Shown: positions 27,423 through 36,807, numbered from the stretch's first letter. The stretch: DNA of 64,000 nucleotides from Clostridia bacterium (GCA_017484085.1 JAFUTW010000010.1:1-64000), one strand, 5' to 3'. The notes: a model not told the origin generated them from the sequence alone. Translations and numbers: made by a program.

Positions 27423-28577
27423 TCAGAAATGGTATTCCTTGCACATCGGAGCATTGTTCTTGGCGGACACCTCGTCGTACCAGATCAGGTTGTTGCCGGT
27501 GGCCTTGTCGAACAGCTGGATCAGCCTGGGCTGCGTGGTGAAGTTGATCGTCTTGCCCATGGAAACGTCGACGTCCAGATCGACGGTCGGGATGACCATG
27601 ACAACTTCGTCGTTGTTGGAGCGGGTATGCAGATTGACCTCGGTGCCCAGCATCTCGGAGACCTCGATCAGCGCAGTCAGCTCGCCCTGTCCCACGGTGA
27701 TGTGCTGCGGACGGATGCCGGCCACGATGTCGCAGGGCTTCTGGTTGTTCTGCTGCAGGGCCTTCTGCTGGAACGGATCGAGTTCGAACCGTACGCCGCG
27801 GATCTCTGCGAAATAGGTGCCGTTCTCAAGCAGCAGCTTGCAGCCGTCGAAGAAGTTCATGACAGGCATGCCGATGAAGCCGGCCACGAACAGGTTGACG
27901 GGCTTGCCGAAGACCTCGGTCGGCGTGCCGATCTGGTTGACGTAGCCGTCCTTCATGATAACGATCCGGTCGCCCAGGGTCATGGCTTCCGTCTGATCGT
28001 GCGTGACGTACATGAAGGTCGTGTTGATGCGCTGGCGCAACTTGATGATCTCCGCGCGCATCTGGTTGCGCAGCTTCGCGTCCAGGTTGGAGAGCGGCTC
28101 GTCCATCAGGAAGACCTTGGGGTCGCGCACCATGGCGCGGCCGATGGCGACGCGCTGGCGCTGGCCGCCGGACAGAGCCTTGGGCTTGCGCTCCAGGTAC
28201 TGGGTGATGTCCAGAATCTGCGCAACCTCGCGCACCTTCTTGTCGATGACGTTCTTGGGCGTCTTCTTCAGTTTCAGCGCGAAAGCCATGTTGTCATACA
28301 CCGAAAGGTGCGGATACAGCGCGTAGCTCTGGAAGACCATAGCGATGTCGCGGTCCTTGGGGGCCACGTCGTTGCACAGCCTGCCGTCGATGTAAAGCTC
28401 GCCGTCGGAGATGTCCTCCAGGCCCGCCACCATGCGCAGGGTGGTTGACTTGCCGCAGCCGGAGGGGCCGACCAGAACGATAAACTCCTTGTCGGCGATC
28501 TCCAGGTTCACGTCGTGAACCGCCACGACGTTGCCGTCATAAACTTTCTTGATATCCTTCAACAGAACAGTAGACAT
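27423..28577 (-). CDS. ugpC: Multiple-sugar ABC transporter ATPase (UgpC/MsmK/MalK type)
   Basis: A 384-residue ATPase. Walker A GPSGCGKST lies near residue 38, LSGGQ signature and VFLMDEPLSNLD Walker B follow, and the C-terminal 140 residues form the OB-type regulatory domain found in MalK/UgpC. Such ATPases can energise several carbohydrate importers. ATG 28577 (MSTVLL) is the family start; the in-frame extension is not conserved. It is the only ATPase gene in the fructan locus and most likely serves the two permeases at 32107-33991. Confidence 0.92.
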   Translation of the reverse strand: MSTVLLKDIKKVYDGNVVAVHDVNLEIADKEFIVLVGPSGCGKSTTLRMVAGLEDISDGELYIDGRLCNDVAPKDRDIAMVFQSYALYPHLSVYDNMAFALKLKKTPKNVIDKKVREVAQILDITQYLERKPKALSGGQRQRVAIGRAMVRDPKVFLMDEPLSNLDAKLRNQMRAEIIKLRQRINTTFMYVTHDQTEAMTLGDRIVIMKDGYVNQIGTPTEVFGKPVNLFVAGFIGMPVMNFFDGCKLLLENGTYFAEIRGVRFELDPFQQKALQQNNQKPCDIVAGIRPQHITVGQGELTALIEVSEMLGTEVNLHTRSNNDEVVMVIPTVDLDVDVSMGKTINFTTQPRLIQLFDKATGNNLIWYDEVSAKNNAPMCKEYHF

Positions 28578-28715
28578 AACGATTGCCCTGGCAGCCGGGG
28601 AACCTCCCGTACTGCCTCGCGTCATTCCCATAGAATGAACCGCATTACGGCAGGTCTCCACACTGCCGCACCGCAGGCCTGCGGAACTTTTCCTCCTTCT
28701 TGAATGTACGGAAAA

Positions 28716-28749
28716 CCATTAAGTGGAGTGGTTCTCCGCCATTTAATGG
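28716..28749 (-). terminator. Hairpin between GH32 and ATPase genes
   Basis: CCATTAAGTGG (28716-28726) pairs with CCATTTAATGG (28739-28749); on the minus strand TTTT follows. It could be a partial terminator within the locus. A second short hairpin (GCCAAA/TTTGGC, 28784-28806) touches the GH32 stop codon. I see no gene in the 229-base gap. Confidence 0.45.
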
Positions 28750-28806
28750 GGTTGTCGGTTGATGTCGCTGCAGTCGGATTGTTGCCAAATCGTTCGCCGG
28801 TTTGGC

Positions 28807-30303
28807 TTACTCATCTTTCTCGTCAAAGGTGATTTCGTACTTGTCCACATCCATCAGCACCTCGCCCTCGGCCTCGAAGCTGATGACGTCCGCCTCTGCG
28901 GGGGTGTACATCACGAAGCTCGCGGCCTGTTCGCCGTCGTTGACGAACAGCTCCAGGCTCTGCTTATCCAGGATGACCCGCAGCTTGATGCAGCCGTGGC
29001 GGGAGTAGACCGGGAACTCACGCACATGCACGATATCGAAGGGATATCCGCAGCGGGAGCGGTCCACCCTCATGATGCTGTGATCCGGCTTATAGCGGAT
29101 TGTGGTCACGTGTTCGCCGTCCTTGGCCAGATTCAGCTTGAAGGAATGGTACATCTGGCTTCCGTCGACAGGCCGCACGTTGACCGTCATATCGAGCGTG
29201 CGCCCCTTGATGCCGGTGAGGAACGTCTCGGTGGATAGCGGTACATTTTTATAGCTGATTTTCTCGCCGTAATAGTTGGAAAGCTCGCGTACCGGCGTCT
29301 GGATCAGCCTTCCGTCCCGCACGCTCAGTTCCCTCGGCAGGGTCATCTGGCCGCAGAGGCGGTCCTTTGCCAGATGGCTGCGCGCGGTGTCCCAGTTCTG
29401 CATCCAGGCGATCATGATTCTGCGTCCGTCGGGCGCCAGCAGCGTCTGCGGAGCGTAAAAATCAATGCCGTAATCGATGGCGTGGACGTTTTCCCGGATT
29501 AAGTGCTTCTTCTCGTCCGCCTCTCCGATCATGCACACGGTCCCGTTGCCCGCGTGGAATTCCAGCCCGATGGGGCTCATCTCCTGCGGGCTGACTAGCA
29601 GCACGTCCTTGCCGTCCAGCTTAAAATAGTCCGGGCACTCCCACATCATGCCGTACTGGCGGTGGTTCGAGGCTACGCGGCCCTTGTACGTCCAGTGAAA
29701 AGCGTCCGGGCTGTGAAACAGCAGGATGGAACCGCTCCCGTCTGCGGGGCGGTTGCCCGCAATCGCCCAGTAGCCGTCCGCTTCCTTCCAGATCTTCGGG
29801 TCGCGGGAATCGGCCTCGCTGCCGCCCTTGGGCAAATCCTTTGCGGTCAGCACGGGGTTCGCGTCGATTTTTTCGTAGTCGACGCCGTCCCCCACCGCCA
29901 GGCACTGGGTCTGGTAGGGCTTGATGGAGCCGTCCTCCTGCCACTCCTCGCGCACGCCGGTATACATCAGCAGCTGACGGCCGTCCGGCAGTTCGATGGC
30001 GCTCCCGGAGAAGCATCCGTCCTTGTCATACGGCATGTCCGGCGCAAGCGCCACGGGCAGCCGTTCCCACCGGATGAAATCCCGCGTCTTCACGTGACCC
30101 CAGTGCATCGGGCCCCATACGGTTTTATACGGATGGTATTGAAAGAACAGATGGACCTCGCCCTTGTAGAGGGAAAAACCGTTGGGATCGTTGATCCAGC
30201 CGATCGCCCCCGTAACATGGAACATCGGCCGCGTGTTTTCCGGAACGTAGGGGCTGTACTGTTTTTCAAACTCCCGGGCCTTTTGCAGTGCTTCACTGAT
30301 CAT
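28807..30303 (-). CDS. Intracellular GH32 beta-fructosidase (sucrose-6-phosphate hydrolase type)
   Basis: A 498-residue GH32 enzyme without signal peptide. The nucleophile box GWINDPNGF is at residues 35-43 (D39), SRDPKIW gives the transition-state aspartate and ECPDYF the acid/base glutamate. A beta-sandwich C-terminal domain follows. It hydrolyses beta-fructosidic bonds in imported sucrose or fructo-oligosaccharides. Since uptake here is by ABC transporter and not PTS, unphosphorylated substrate is likely. It lies directly downstream of the sugar-binding protein gene. Confidence 0.9.
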   Translation of the reverse strand: MISEALQKAREFEKQYSPYVPENTRPMFHVTGAIGWINDPNGFSLYKGEVHLFFQYHPYKTVWGPMHWGHVKTRDFIRWERLPVALAPDMPYDKDGCFSGSAIELPDGRQLLMYTGVREEWQEDGSIKPYQTQCLAVGDGVDYEKIDANPVLTAKDLPKGGSEADSRDPKIWKEADGYWAIAGNRPADGSGSILLFHSPDAFHWTYKGRVASNHRQYGMMWECPDYFKLDGKDVLLVSPQEMSPIGLEFHAGNGTVCMIGEADEKKHLIRENVHAIDYGIDFYAPQTLLAPDGRRIMIAWMQNWDTARSHLAKDRLCGQMTLPRELSVRDGRLIQTPVRELSNYYGEKISYKNVPLSTETFLTGIKGRTLDMTVNVRPVDGSQMYHSFKLNLAKDGEHVTTIRYKPDHSIMRVDRSRCGYPFDIVHVREFPVYSRHGCIKLRVILDKQSLELFVNDGEQAASFVMYTPAEADVISFEAEGEVLMDVDKYEITFDEKDE

Positions 30304-30349
30304 ATGCGCGTTTCCTTACTGATGTATTTTTTAGTGAACAGGGAGGCTG

Positions 30350-30384
30350 TCCTCCCCCCGCGAAGGCTCTCCGAAGGGGGAGGA
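30350..30384 (-). other. Stable hairpin after the sugar-binding-protein gene
   Basis: TCCTCCCCC (30350-30358) pairs with GGGGGAGGA (30376-30384). No T-run follows on the minus strand, so a role in protecting the upstream binding-protein mRNA from 3' decay is more likely than termination. Confidence 0.5.
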
Positions 30385-30403
30385 TAACCGGTCGGATCGT
30401 AAA

Positions 30404-32038
30404 TTAGTTGGCGAAATAGGCGTCCAGATACTTCTGATGGATCTCCAGATACTTCTCCAGGCCGTAAGCCTTCAGGTCGTTCTGGAGCTGATCCCAGTCG
30501 GCATCGGTAAAGCCGTTCATCACCCAGTCGGACTTGGCGGTGTTGATCCGCTTGGTCAGGTCGGCCTCCAGGTTGGAAACCTCTTTGATGTCCGCTTCGC
30601 TCATGAACACGTTCGGATACACGTAATCGTTGTTCATGTCGGGGGTGTAGATATCCTTGATCCAGTTGAGGCGGTAGGCCGCATCGTCGGGCAGGGTGAC
30701 GTACTTGCCGTAGTAGCTGTCCAGGATGGCCAGCGGGCCGTTTACGCTCTCGGCCTCGCGGACCTCGACGGGAGAAGCGTCGCCCAGCCAGGCATGCTTC
30801 AGCATGGGCTCGCCGTCGGCGTTCTCGCCCATCTCGAAGATATCGAAGTCGTCATCTTCGCCGTAGGTGCCCCAGTTGTTCTGCGGGGACTGCATGGGCG
30901 CATACATCTGGTCGATCCAGGCGCAGACCAGCTCGGGGTTCTTGCAGGTGGCGGTCACGACGCAGCGGCCGCGATCGAAGCCGGAGGTGTAGGAGCCGTT
31001 CTGCGGGGTGATGTTGCGCACGTCAGCCGTCAGCGCGGGCAGCGGCACCCAGTTCTTGCCGGCGATCAGATCGTCCATGCTGACCTGGGCGATGTTGGCC
31101 ACGTCCCAGGAGAACAGGACGCCGTAGCGGCCGGACTTGCCCTTGGCGACGTAGGTGGACCACTCCTGGGTGAAGGCTTCGGGGTCGATCAGGCCTTCGG
31201 CGTACAGCTCGTGCAGCCAGGCGATGCCCTTCTTGAAGCCTTCGGTGGTTGCGACGCTGATGACCTTCTTGTCGTTGGTCACGGCGATATGGCGGCCGCG
31301 GTCCGGATCGCCATAGCCTTCGCCGAAGCCGTTGATCAGGATAGCGGGATCCTGGTCGCCGTCATTCATGATGCAGGACATGGGAATGATGGAGCCTTCG
31401 ATGCCGAACTGCGTCTTCAGGGCGTCAGCGTTGTCGCGGAAGGCGATCAGAACCGCCTTGAACTCGTCGACGGTGGTGGGCATCTCGAGGCCCAGGAACT
31501 CCAGCCACGCCAGGTTGATGAAGCTCATGTCGCCGATGGTCTGGATGGCGGTCTTCTCATAGCCCAACTGCTCGATCCACGGGAAGGCCCAGATGTGGCC
31601 GTTCTCGTCGGTGCACATCACGCGGTACTCGGGAGCCTGCTCGAAAACCTTCTGCAGATTGGGCATGCAGGAATCGATGTATTTCTCCAGCGGGATGATG
31701 GCGCCCTGCTTGGCATACTTGAGAAGGGCGTTGCTGTCAAAGCCGGCGTTGAACACCAGGCCGGGCAGCGTCTTGGGGTTGGACATCTCAAGGGTGATCT
31801 TGTCGCCCCACTGATCGCTCTGGATCGTGCGCCACTCGACGTGGACGTTGGTGGCTTCTTCGAGGCGCTTGAAGATGGTGCGGTTGTTGGGGTTGGCCTC
31901 GGTGCCCACGGGATAGTTGGTCAGGGCGGTAAAGGACTCTGTCTTCTCAAGGGGGAAGGTGTACTCAGCCTGGGCGATAGCGCTCATCGCCATGATCAGG
32001 CACAGGCTCAGGACCAAGATCTTGGAAATCTTACGCAT
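30404..32038 (-). CDS. Carbohydrate ABC transporter extracellular binding protein (LplA/YtcQ type)
   Basis: A 544-residue binding protein with a signal peptide (about 1-24, IAQAE) and no lipobox cysteine. The length, the early ATNVHVEW motif and the WIDQMYAP-like segment fit the large SBP_bac_1/LplA group found with LplB/LplC permeases in Bacillota. It presumably binds fructo-oligosaccharides or sucrose, judging from two GH32 genes in the locus. ATG 32038 follows AAAAGGAGATAGAACC. The long in-frame N-terminal extension up to 32389 overlaps the permease gene and is not coding. Confidence 0.88.
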   Translation of the reverse strand: MRKISKILVLSLCLIMAMSAIAQAEYTFPLEKTESFTALTNYPVGTEANPNNRTIFKRLEEATNVHVEWRTIQSDQWGDKITLEMSNPKTLPGLVFNAGFDSNALLKYAKQGAIIPLEKYIDSCMPNLQKVFEQAPEYRVMCTDENGHIWAFPWIEQLGYEKTAIQTIGDMSFINLAWLEFLGLEMPTTVDEFKAVLIAFRDNADALKTQFGIEGSIIPMSCIMNDGDQDPAILINGFGEGYGDPDRGRHIAVTNDKKVISVATTEGFKKGIAWLHELYAEGLIDPEAFTQEWSTYVAKGKSGRYGVLFSWDVANIAQVSMDDLIAGKNWVPLPALTADVRNITPQNGSYTSGFDRGRCVVTATCKNPELVCAWIDQMYAPMQSPQNNWGTYGEDDDFDIFEMGENADGEPMLKHAWLGDASPVEVREAESVNGPLAILDSYYGKYVTLPDDAAYRLNWIKDIYTPDMNNDYVYPNVFMSEADIKEVSNLEADLTKRINTAKSDWVMNGFTDADWDQLQNDLKAYGLEKYLEIHQKYLDAYFAN

Positions 32039-32106
32039 GGTTCTATCTCCTTTTCTCTTATTGTACAGGCTTGGAGCCTGCAAGTGAAAGGTTTGGTCCG
32101 TCCGGC

Positions 32107-33033
32107 TCAGCCCTTTACGGCGCCGGCCATGATGCCGCTGTCGAAGTACTTCTGGAAGAAAGGATACATGATGAGAAGCGGCAAGCTGGAGATGATGATG
32201 GTGGCGTACTTCAGCAGCTCGGCCAGCTGGGCGCGTGCGGCAGTGGACTGCATATCGGAAACCATGCCGGGTTCCGGCTGGCTCTGAATCAGTATGCCGC
32301 GCAGCACCAGCTGAAGGGGCTGCTTGGAGACGTCGTTCAGGTAAATCATGGCATCGAAGTAGCTGTTCCACATGCCGACGAACTGCCACATGCAGATGGT
32401 GGCGATAATCGGCGTGCAGACCGGCAGCAGGATCTTGAAGAAGTAGACCATCTCGTTCGCGCCGTCGATGGAAGCCGCCTCTTCAAGGTCGTGCGGAACG
32501 CCCTGATAATAGGTGCGCGCGATGATCATATTCCAGACGCTGAACGCGCCGGGCAGCAGGATCGCCCAGATGGTATTGAGCATTCCCAGATCGCTGATGA
32601 GCAGGTACGTGGGAATCAGGCCGCCGCCGAAGAACATGGTAATCACGTAGATCGTGTTAAAGAAGCGCTTGAACCGGAAATCCGACCGTGACATCGGATA
32701 CGCCGCCAGCAGCGTGATGATCACGGAGATGATGGTGAACAACACCGAGTAGATCAGCGCGTTTTTGAAGCCCACCCAGATCTGGCTGTTCGTCAGAACG
32801 CGCTCGTAGGCTGTGGTCGTCCACTTGCTGAAGTCGAAGGTCACGCCCCGGTTCTGCAGCGTAATGGGATCGATGAAGGAGGCCAGTATGATGTACACCA
32901 CCGGAAGGATGATCGCAGCCAGGAAGAGGCCCAGGATCACGTAGGCGATAATCAGTATCGTCTTGTCGCCTGTGGGGTACTTGGCAAACTCGCTCTTTTT
33001 CTTCTTTTTCGCCGTTGCGTTTACAACACTCAT
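32107..33033 (-). CDS. Carbohydrate ABC transporter permease (LplC/MalG type)
   Basis: A 308-residue permease with six hydrophobic segments. The EAA loop that contacts the ATPase reads DLEEAASIDGANEMVYFFKILLP. It starts 16 bases downstream of the partner permease gene. With 33050-33991 it forms the membrane channel for the binding protein encoded next. Confidence 0.9.
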   Translation of the reverse strand: MSVVNATAKKKKKSEFAKYPTGDKTILIIAYVILGLFLAAIILPVVYIILASFIDPITLQNRGVTFDFSKWTTTAYERVLTNSQIWVGFKNALIYSVLFTIISVIITLLAAYPMSRSDFRFKRFFNTIYVITMFFGGGLIPTYLLISDLGMLNTIWAILLPGAFSVWNMIIARTYYQGVPHDLEEAASIDGANEMVYFFKILLPVCTPIIATICMWQFVGMWNSYFDAMIYLNDVSKQPLQLVLRGILIQSQPEPGMVSDMQSTAARAQLAELLKYATIIISSLPLLIMYPFFQKYFDSGIMAGAVKG

Positions 33034-33049
33034 TTGCTCTCCCCCTTCC

Positions 33050-33991
33050 TTAAATGCCCTTGCCTTCGTTCATCTTCTTGACAATGGAATTCATGGAAAT
33101 CAGCAGAATAATGTTGATGACGGTGTTGAACAGGCCGACCGCGGTCGAGAAGCCGTAGTCGCCGTCCAGAAGACCCTTCTTGTACACGTAGGTGGAGATG
33201 ATTTCGGACGCGCCCATGTTCAGGTCGGTCTGCAGCGCGTAGGCCTTTTCAAAGCCAACGCTCATGATGTTGCCGACCGCCATGATGAACTGAATGAGAA
33301 CGGTGTCCTTGATCGCCGGCCACTCGACCGTCTTGATCTGCTGGATCAGGTTCGCGCCGTCGATGACGGCCGCTTCCTTCAAATCCTTGCTGGCGTTGGA
33401 CAGCGCCGCCGTGTAAATGATGGAGGACCAGCCAGCACCCTGCCAAATACCGCTGGCGATATAGATCGTGCGGAACGCCTGAGGCATTGTCATGAAATTG
33501 TAATTCGTCCCAAGGAATGCGTTGATCATCCCGGTCGGCGACAGAAGAATGCGGACGATACCGCAAAGCACGATAACCGAGATGAAGTTGGGCATATACA
33601 GCACCAGCTGAACCTTCTGCTTGATCTTGGAACTGAGGATGCGGTTAAGCAGGAACGCCAGCAGAATCGGTGCCGGGAATCCCCACAGAAGGCCGAACAC
33701 GCTCAATTTCAAGGTGTTCATCAGGTATCTCATGAAGTCAGGCGAAGACAGGAAACGGTTGAAATGCGCGAATCCCACCCATTCGCTGTGCCACAGCCCG
33801 CGGAACGGGTTGTAGTCCATGAAGGCGATCATGATGCCGCCCATCGGAATGTAGCGGAAGATGATCGTCAGCACAAACGCCGGCAACATGAAGATCAGGT
33901 AGAGCTGCCAGTGCTGCCGCAGGTACACAAGAGTGTTGTGCCGTCTTTGTTTAAGGGGCACTTTTTCCTTGGCAGGCAAGGGCTTGTTCAT
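33050..33991 (-). CDS. Carbohydrate ABC transporter permease (LplB/MalF type)
   Basis: A 313-residue permease with six hydrophobic segments. The EAA loop reads DLKEAAVIDGANLIQQIKTVEWP; the LplB-type middle GIWQGAGWSSIIY is present. First gene of the minus-strand fructan operon, with GGAGGAG just before the ATG and a regulatory region shared with the divergent LacI gene. Confidence 0.9.
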   Translation of the reverse strand: MNKPLPAKEKVPLKQRRHNTLVYLRQHWQLYLIFMLPAFVLTIIFRYIPMGGIMIAFMDYNPFRGLWHSEWVGFAHFNRFLSSPDFMRYLMNTLKLSVFGLLWGFPAPILLAFLLNRILSSKIKQKVQLVLYMPNFISVIVLCGIVRILLSPTGMINAFLGTNYNFMTMPQAFRTIYIASGIWQGAGWSSIIYTAALSNASKDLKEAAVIDGANLIQQIKTVEWPAIKDTVLIQFIMAVGNIMSVGFEKAYALQTDLNMGASEIISTYVYKKGLLDGDYGFSTAVGLFNTVINIILLISMNSIVKKMNEGKGI

Positions 33992-34278
33992 TATACTCCT
34001 CCTTTTTCTTTTTCTCCTTTAATGTGCGTGCATTTGCATTGGCAGGTTGCAATTGCACATCCCAATTAAAGGTTTCAGCCATACTCTACCATCGTAGCCG
34101 GCCTGTGTTAATAGAAAATGATGCATTTGCACTGATTAATTCATTTGCGCCCTCAGTCGGCGCACCGGATCTGGAGACAGTCGGGTGCAAACGCATTATT
34201 TGCACAAATTGCACATTTTTGCATTGACGTTTGCACCATTCTATGTTACAATACCCTTGGATCAGTAAGGAGGATTAA
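33992..34278. promoter_or_regulatory. Divergent control region with repeated TGCA-NN-TGCA elements
   Basis: Copies of TGCA-NN-TGCA or close variants: TGCATTTGCA at 34029-34038 and 34122-34131, the perfect palindrome TGCAATTGCA at 34048-34057, TGCAAACGCA at 34186-34195, plus a weaker TTCATTTGCG at 34140-34149 and further TGCA half-sites at 34201-34235. They flank a minus-strand promoter candidate (TTAACA 34111-34106, 17-base spacer, TAGAGT 34088-34083) and overlap the plus-strand lacI promoter. This suggests cooperative LacI-family repression with autoregulation. Confidence 0.6.
34224..34252 (+). promoter_or_regulatory. Promoter of the LacI-family gene
   Basis: TTGACG (34224-34229), 17-base spacer containing a TGCA half-site, TACAAT (34247-34252); AAGGAGG precedes the ATG at 34279. 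Confidence 0.7.
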
Positions 34279-35304
34279 ATGAAAAAGGTTACTATACAGG
34301 ATATCGCAGACGAACTGGGAGTTTCCCGCAACACCGTTTCAAAGGCTATCAACAACGCCGAAGGCCTGGCAGACGCGACCCGTGAGCGGATTTTGCAAAA
34401 AGCCGTCGAGATGGGCTATAAACAGTTTTCTTATATAAAGGCCCAGACCCTGACGGGGGCGGAGCAGGAACCCAAGCGCGAAGGAGAAATCGCGCTGCTG
34501 CTGGGAAACGCCATAGACCTCTCCCACTTCGCGTCCCTGATGCTGGACAAATTAAAGAAAGAACTGTCTCAATGGGGTTACACGTTGAACCCGCACCGGG
34601 TGGAACGGGACAATTTCCTGTGCCGTTCCCTGCCGGTCACCTTTGTTCCCGAACGGGCCAGCGCCGTCATCTGTATCGAGATGTTTGACCGCGCATATGA
34701 CGAAATGATCTGCTCCCTGGGGCTGCCCGTCCTCTTCGTCGACGGCCCGCATAAGCGCGACGGCGACGATCTGCCCGCCGACCAGCTCTATATGGAAAAC
34801 ACCACCGCCATCACCCGCTTCGTCAACGACATGCTGGTCAGGGGGAAGCGGAGAATCGGCTTCATCGGGGATTACGAGCACTGTCAGTCCTTCTTTGAAC
34901 GCTACACCGCGTTCCGGTGCGCTATGCTGCTGGCGAATGTTCCCGTTGAAGAGCGGTTCTGCATCAAAACCTGCGATCAGGCGCGTCTGGAAGAAGCCCT
35001 GACGGCCCTGGCGGAACTGCCCGATGTTTTTATCTGCGCCAACGACTTCGTCGCAGACGACGCCATCTACGCTCTGCGGAAGCTGGGCAAGTCGGTGCCC
35101 GGAGATGTACTCTTCTGCGGTTTTGACGACGCGCCCAATTCCCGCATCATGACGCCTTCCCTGACCACCGTGCACATCCATACCCAGGTCATGGCGGTCA
35201 TGGCTGTGCAGCTGCTGATCACCCGCATCGATCAGCCCAATCTGGACTACCGCACCGTGCATACTGAGACGGAACTGATCTATCGGGACTCCACCAGGTT
35301 ATGA
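34279..35304 (+). CDS. LacI-family transcriptional regulator
   Basis: A 341-residue regulator. The helix-turn-helix and hinge helix are clear: TIQDIADELGVSRNTVSKA at 4-22, then TRERILQKAVEMGY. The rest is a periplasmic-binding-like effector domain ending in IDQPNLDYRTVHTETELIYRDS. It is divergent from the fructan operon and probably represses that operon and itself through the TGCA-type sites, with a fructoside or sugar phosphate as inducer (inference). Confidence 0.92.
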   Translation: MKKVTIQDIADELGVSRNTVSKAINNAEGLADATRERILQKAVEMGYKQFSYIKAQTLTGAEQEPKREGEIALLLGNAIDLSHFASLMLDKLKKELSQWGYTLNPHRVERDNFLCRSLPVTFVPERASAVICIEMFDRAYDEMICSLGLPVLFVDGPHKRDGDDLPADQLYMENTTAITRFVNDMLVRGKRRIGFIGDYEHCQSFFERYTAFRCAMLLANVPVEERFCIKTCDQARLEEALTALAELPDVFICANDFVADDAIYALRKLGKSVPGDVLFCGFDDAPNSRIMTPSLTTVHIHTQVMAVMAVQLLITRIDQPNLDYRTVHTETELIYRDSTRL

Positions 35305-35401
35305 GGATTTCCTACGGGATCTTTCGGTCCTCCGGCGGGTTGTTCGTCAACCGCGAATGTAACACCACATCATCGCCCTGCTGCAATCGGGAGGTAAGGC
35401 A

Positions 35402-36079
35402 ATGCGGTTCTTTTCCTATGACAGCAAGTTCGGCCAGCTCTTCATCAAGCTCAGCTACGGTTGCTGTCTGAACATCCTGTGGCTGGTCTGTTCCCTGCCC
35501 ATCATCACCATCGGGGCCTCCACGACGGCGCTGTACTACACCTCCTTCAAAATCGCCAAGGACGAGGGCAGCTTCATCACGACCATGTTCTTCCGCTCCT
35601 TCAGGCAGAATTTCAAGCAGGCGACCGTCATCTGGCTGATCATGCTGGCCACGGGAGTGGTCATCGTCGCGGACGCCGTCCTGCTCGGCCAGCTGCGCGC
35701 CACTTCCACCGGCACGGCGGCCGTGATCTGGACGCTGCTGCTGGCGGCCATCTTCGCCTGCATGATCGTCTACGTCATCGTGCTGGCCTACATATTCCCG
35801 CTTCTGTCCATCGCCAGCAACACGACCGCCAATATGTTCAAGAATGCCTTTCTCATCGGCACCCACTACCTGTTCGTCACGATTCTGGTGGTTCTCATCC
35901 ACTATGTCATGTTCTTCCTGGTGGTCAACGTCTTCACGCCGCTCATCATCTTCGGCGAGGGTCTGTGCGCGGTCATCAGCGCCCACCTGCTGCTGAGGGT
36001 TTTCCGTCCCATGCTCTACGATCCCAATGAGAATAAGGAAGACCGTTTCGCGGAATCCGGAGAGGGGACCGAATCGTGA
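35402..36079 (+). CDS. YesL/DUF624-family membrane protein
   Basis: A 225-residue membrane protein with about five hydrophobic segments. The opening CLNILWLVCSLPIITIGAST is the hallmark of DUF624 (Bacillus YesL), found next to LplABC-type sugar transporter genes. A role in carbohydrate uptake or its signalling is suspected, not shown. It lies 97 bases after the LacI gene and overlaps the next gene by 4 bases. Confidence 0.85.
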   Translation: MRFFSYDSKFGQLFIKLSYGCCLNILWLVCSLPIITIGASTTALYYTSFKIAKDEGSFITTMFFRSFRQNFKQATVIWLIMLATGVVIVADAVLLGQLRATSTGTAAVIWTLLLAAIFACMIVYVIVLAYIFPLLSIASNTTANMFKNAFLIGTHYLFVTILVVLIHYVMFFLVVNVFTPLIIFGEGLCAVISAHLLLRVFRPMLYDPNENKEDRFAESGEGTES

Positions 36080-36807
36080 ACCTGACCGAGCGGGAGCGGG
36101 CGGAAAACCGGGAAGCGATCGCCGCCATGACCCTGCTGCAGAAGCTGGAGTATATCTTTGAATACTACAAGTTTCCGCTGGTTCTGGCGCTCATCGCAGC
36201 GGTGGCGCTGGGCAGCGTGCTGTACTACCGGCTTACCCGGAAGGACGCGCTGCTCTACGTCGCCTACGCAAACATCTCCGTGGGCGACACCCTGGCTTCC
36301 GAGCTGGAGGAAGGCTTCGTGCGTTTTGCTGGCGCAAATCCCGGCAAAGCCGAGGTCAGGACCTACCGCAACCTGTACCTGAGCCGGGATGCTTCCGTGC
36401 AGAACCACGAGTACGCCTATGCTTCACAGCTCAAGGTCATGGCCTCCATGGCCAACGGACAGCTGGACCTGCTGCTGATGAACCGCGAGGCTTACGATAT
36501 CCTGTCCGCCGGGGGCTATCTCTTGCCGCTGGAAGGTTTTCTGGGTGACAGCCTCTGCGGCAGGCTGTCCGGACGGATCGTTGAGAACACCGTCATCCTT
36601 GAGGACAACGACATCGAACACCGCCTGGACGAGCGCATCCCTTATCACGCTGTGACGGAGGAGGTTCCCAACGGTATCCTGATTTCCGCAGTTCCCCTGT
36701 TTGAGAATGCGGGCTTTTCAGGAGATGTGGTCCTCGGCGTGGTTGGAAACAGCGCCCGATTGGATACGGTGCTGCAGTATATCGATTATCTGATATCCTC
36801 GCCATAA
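36076..36807 (+). CDS. Membrane-anchored protein of unknown function, YesL partner
   Basis: A 243-residue protein starting with GTG in a GTGA overlap with the yesL-like stop, so translation is coupled. One transmembrane segment lies at about 34-51 (VLALIAAVALGSVLYY) with a short cytoplasmic N-terminus; the remaining 190 residues are outside and look mixed alpha/beta, with a segment (LLLMNREAYDILSAGGYLLPLEGFL) like part of a solute-binding fold. No family is recognised. It may act with the YesL protein and the sugar transporter. Confidence 0.65.
   Translation: MNLTERERAENREAIAAMTLLQKLEYIFEYYKFPLVLALIAAVALGSVLYYRLTRKDALLYVAYANISVGDTLASELEEGFVRFAGANPGKAEVRTYRNLYLSRDASVQNHEYAYASQLKVMASMANGQLDLLLMNREAYDILSAGGYLLPLEGFLGDSLCGRLSGRIVENTVILEDNDIEHRLDERIPYHAVTEEVPNGILISAVPLFENAGFSGDVVLGVVGNSARLDTVLQYIDYLISSP

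Noticed and set aside
32039..32389. N-terminal extension of the sugar-binding protein
   Set aside because: It overlaps the permease gene; the signal peptide begins at 32038 right after a strong ribosome site.
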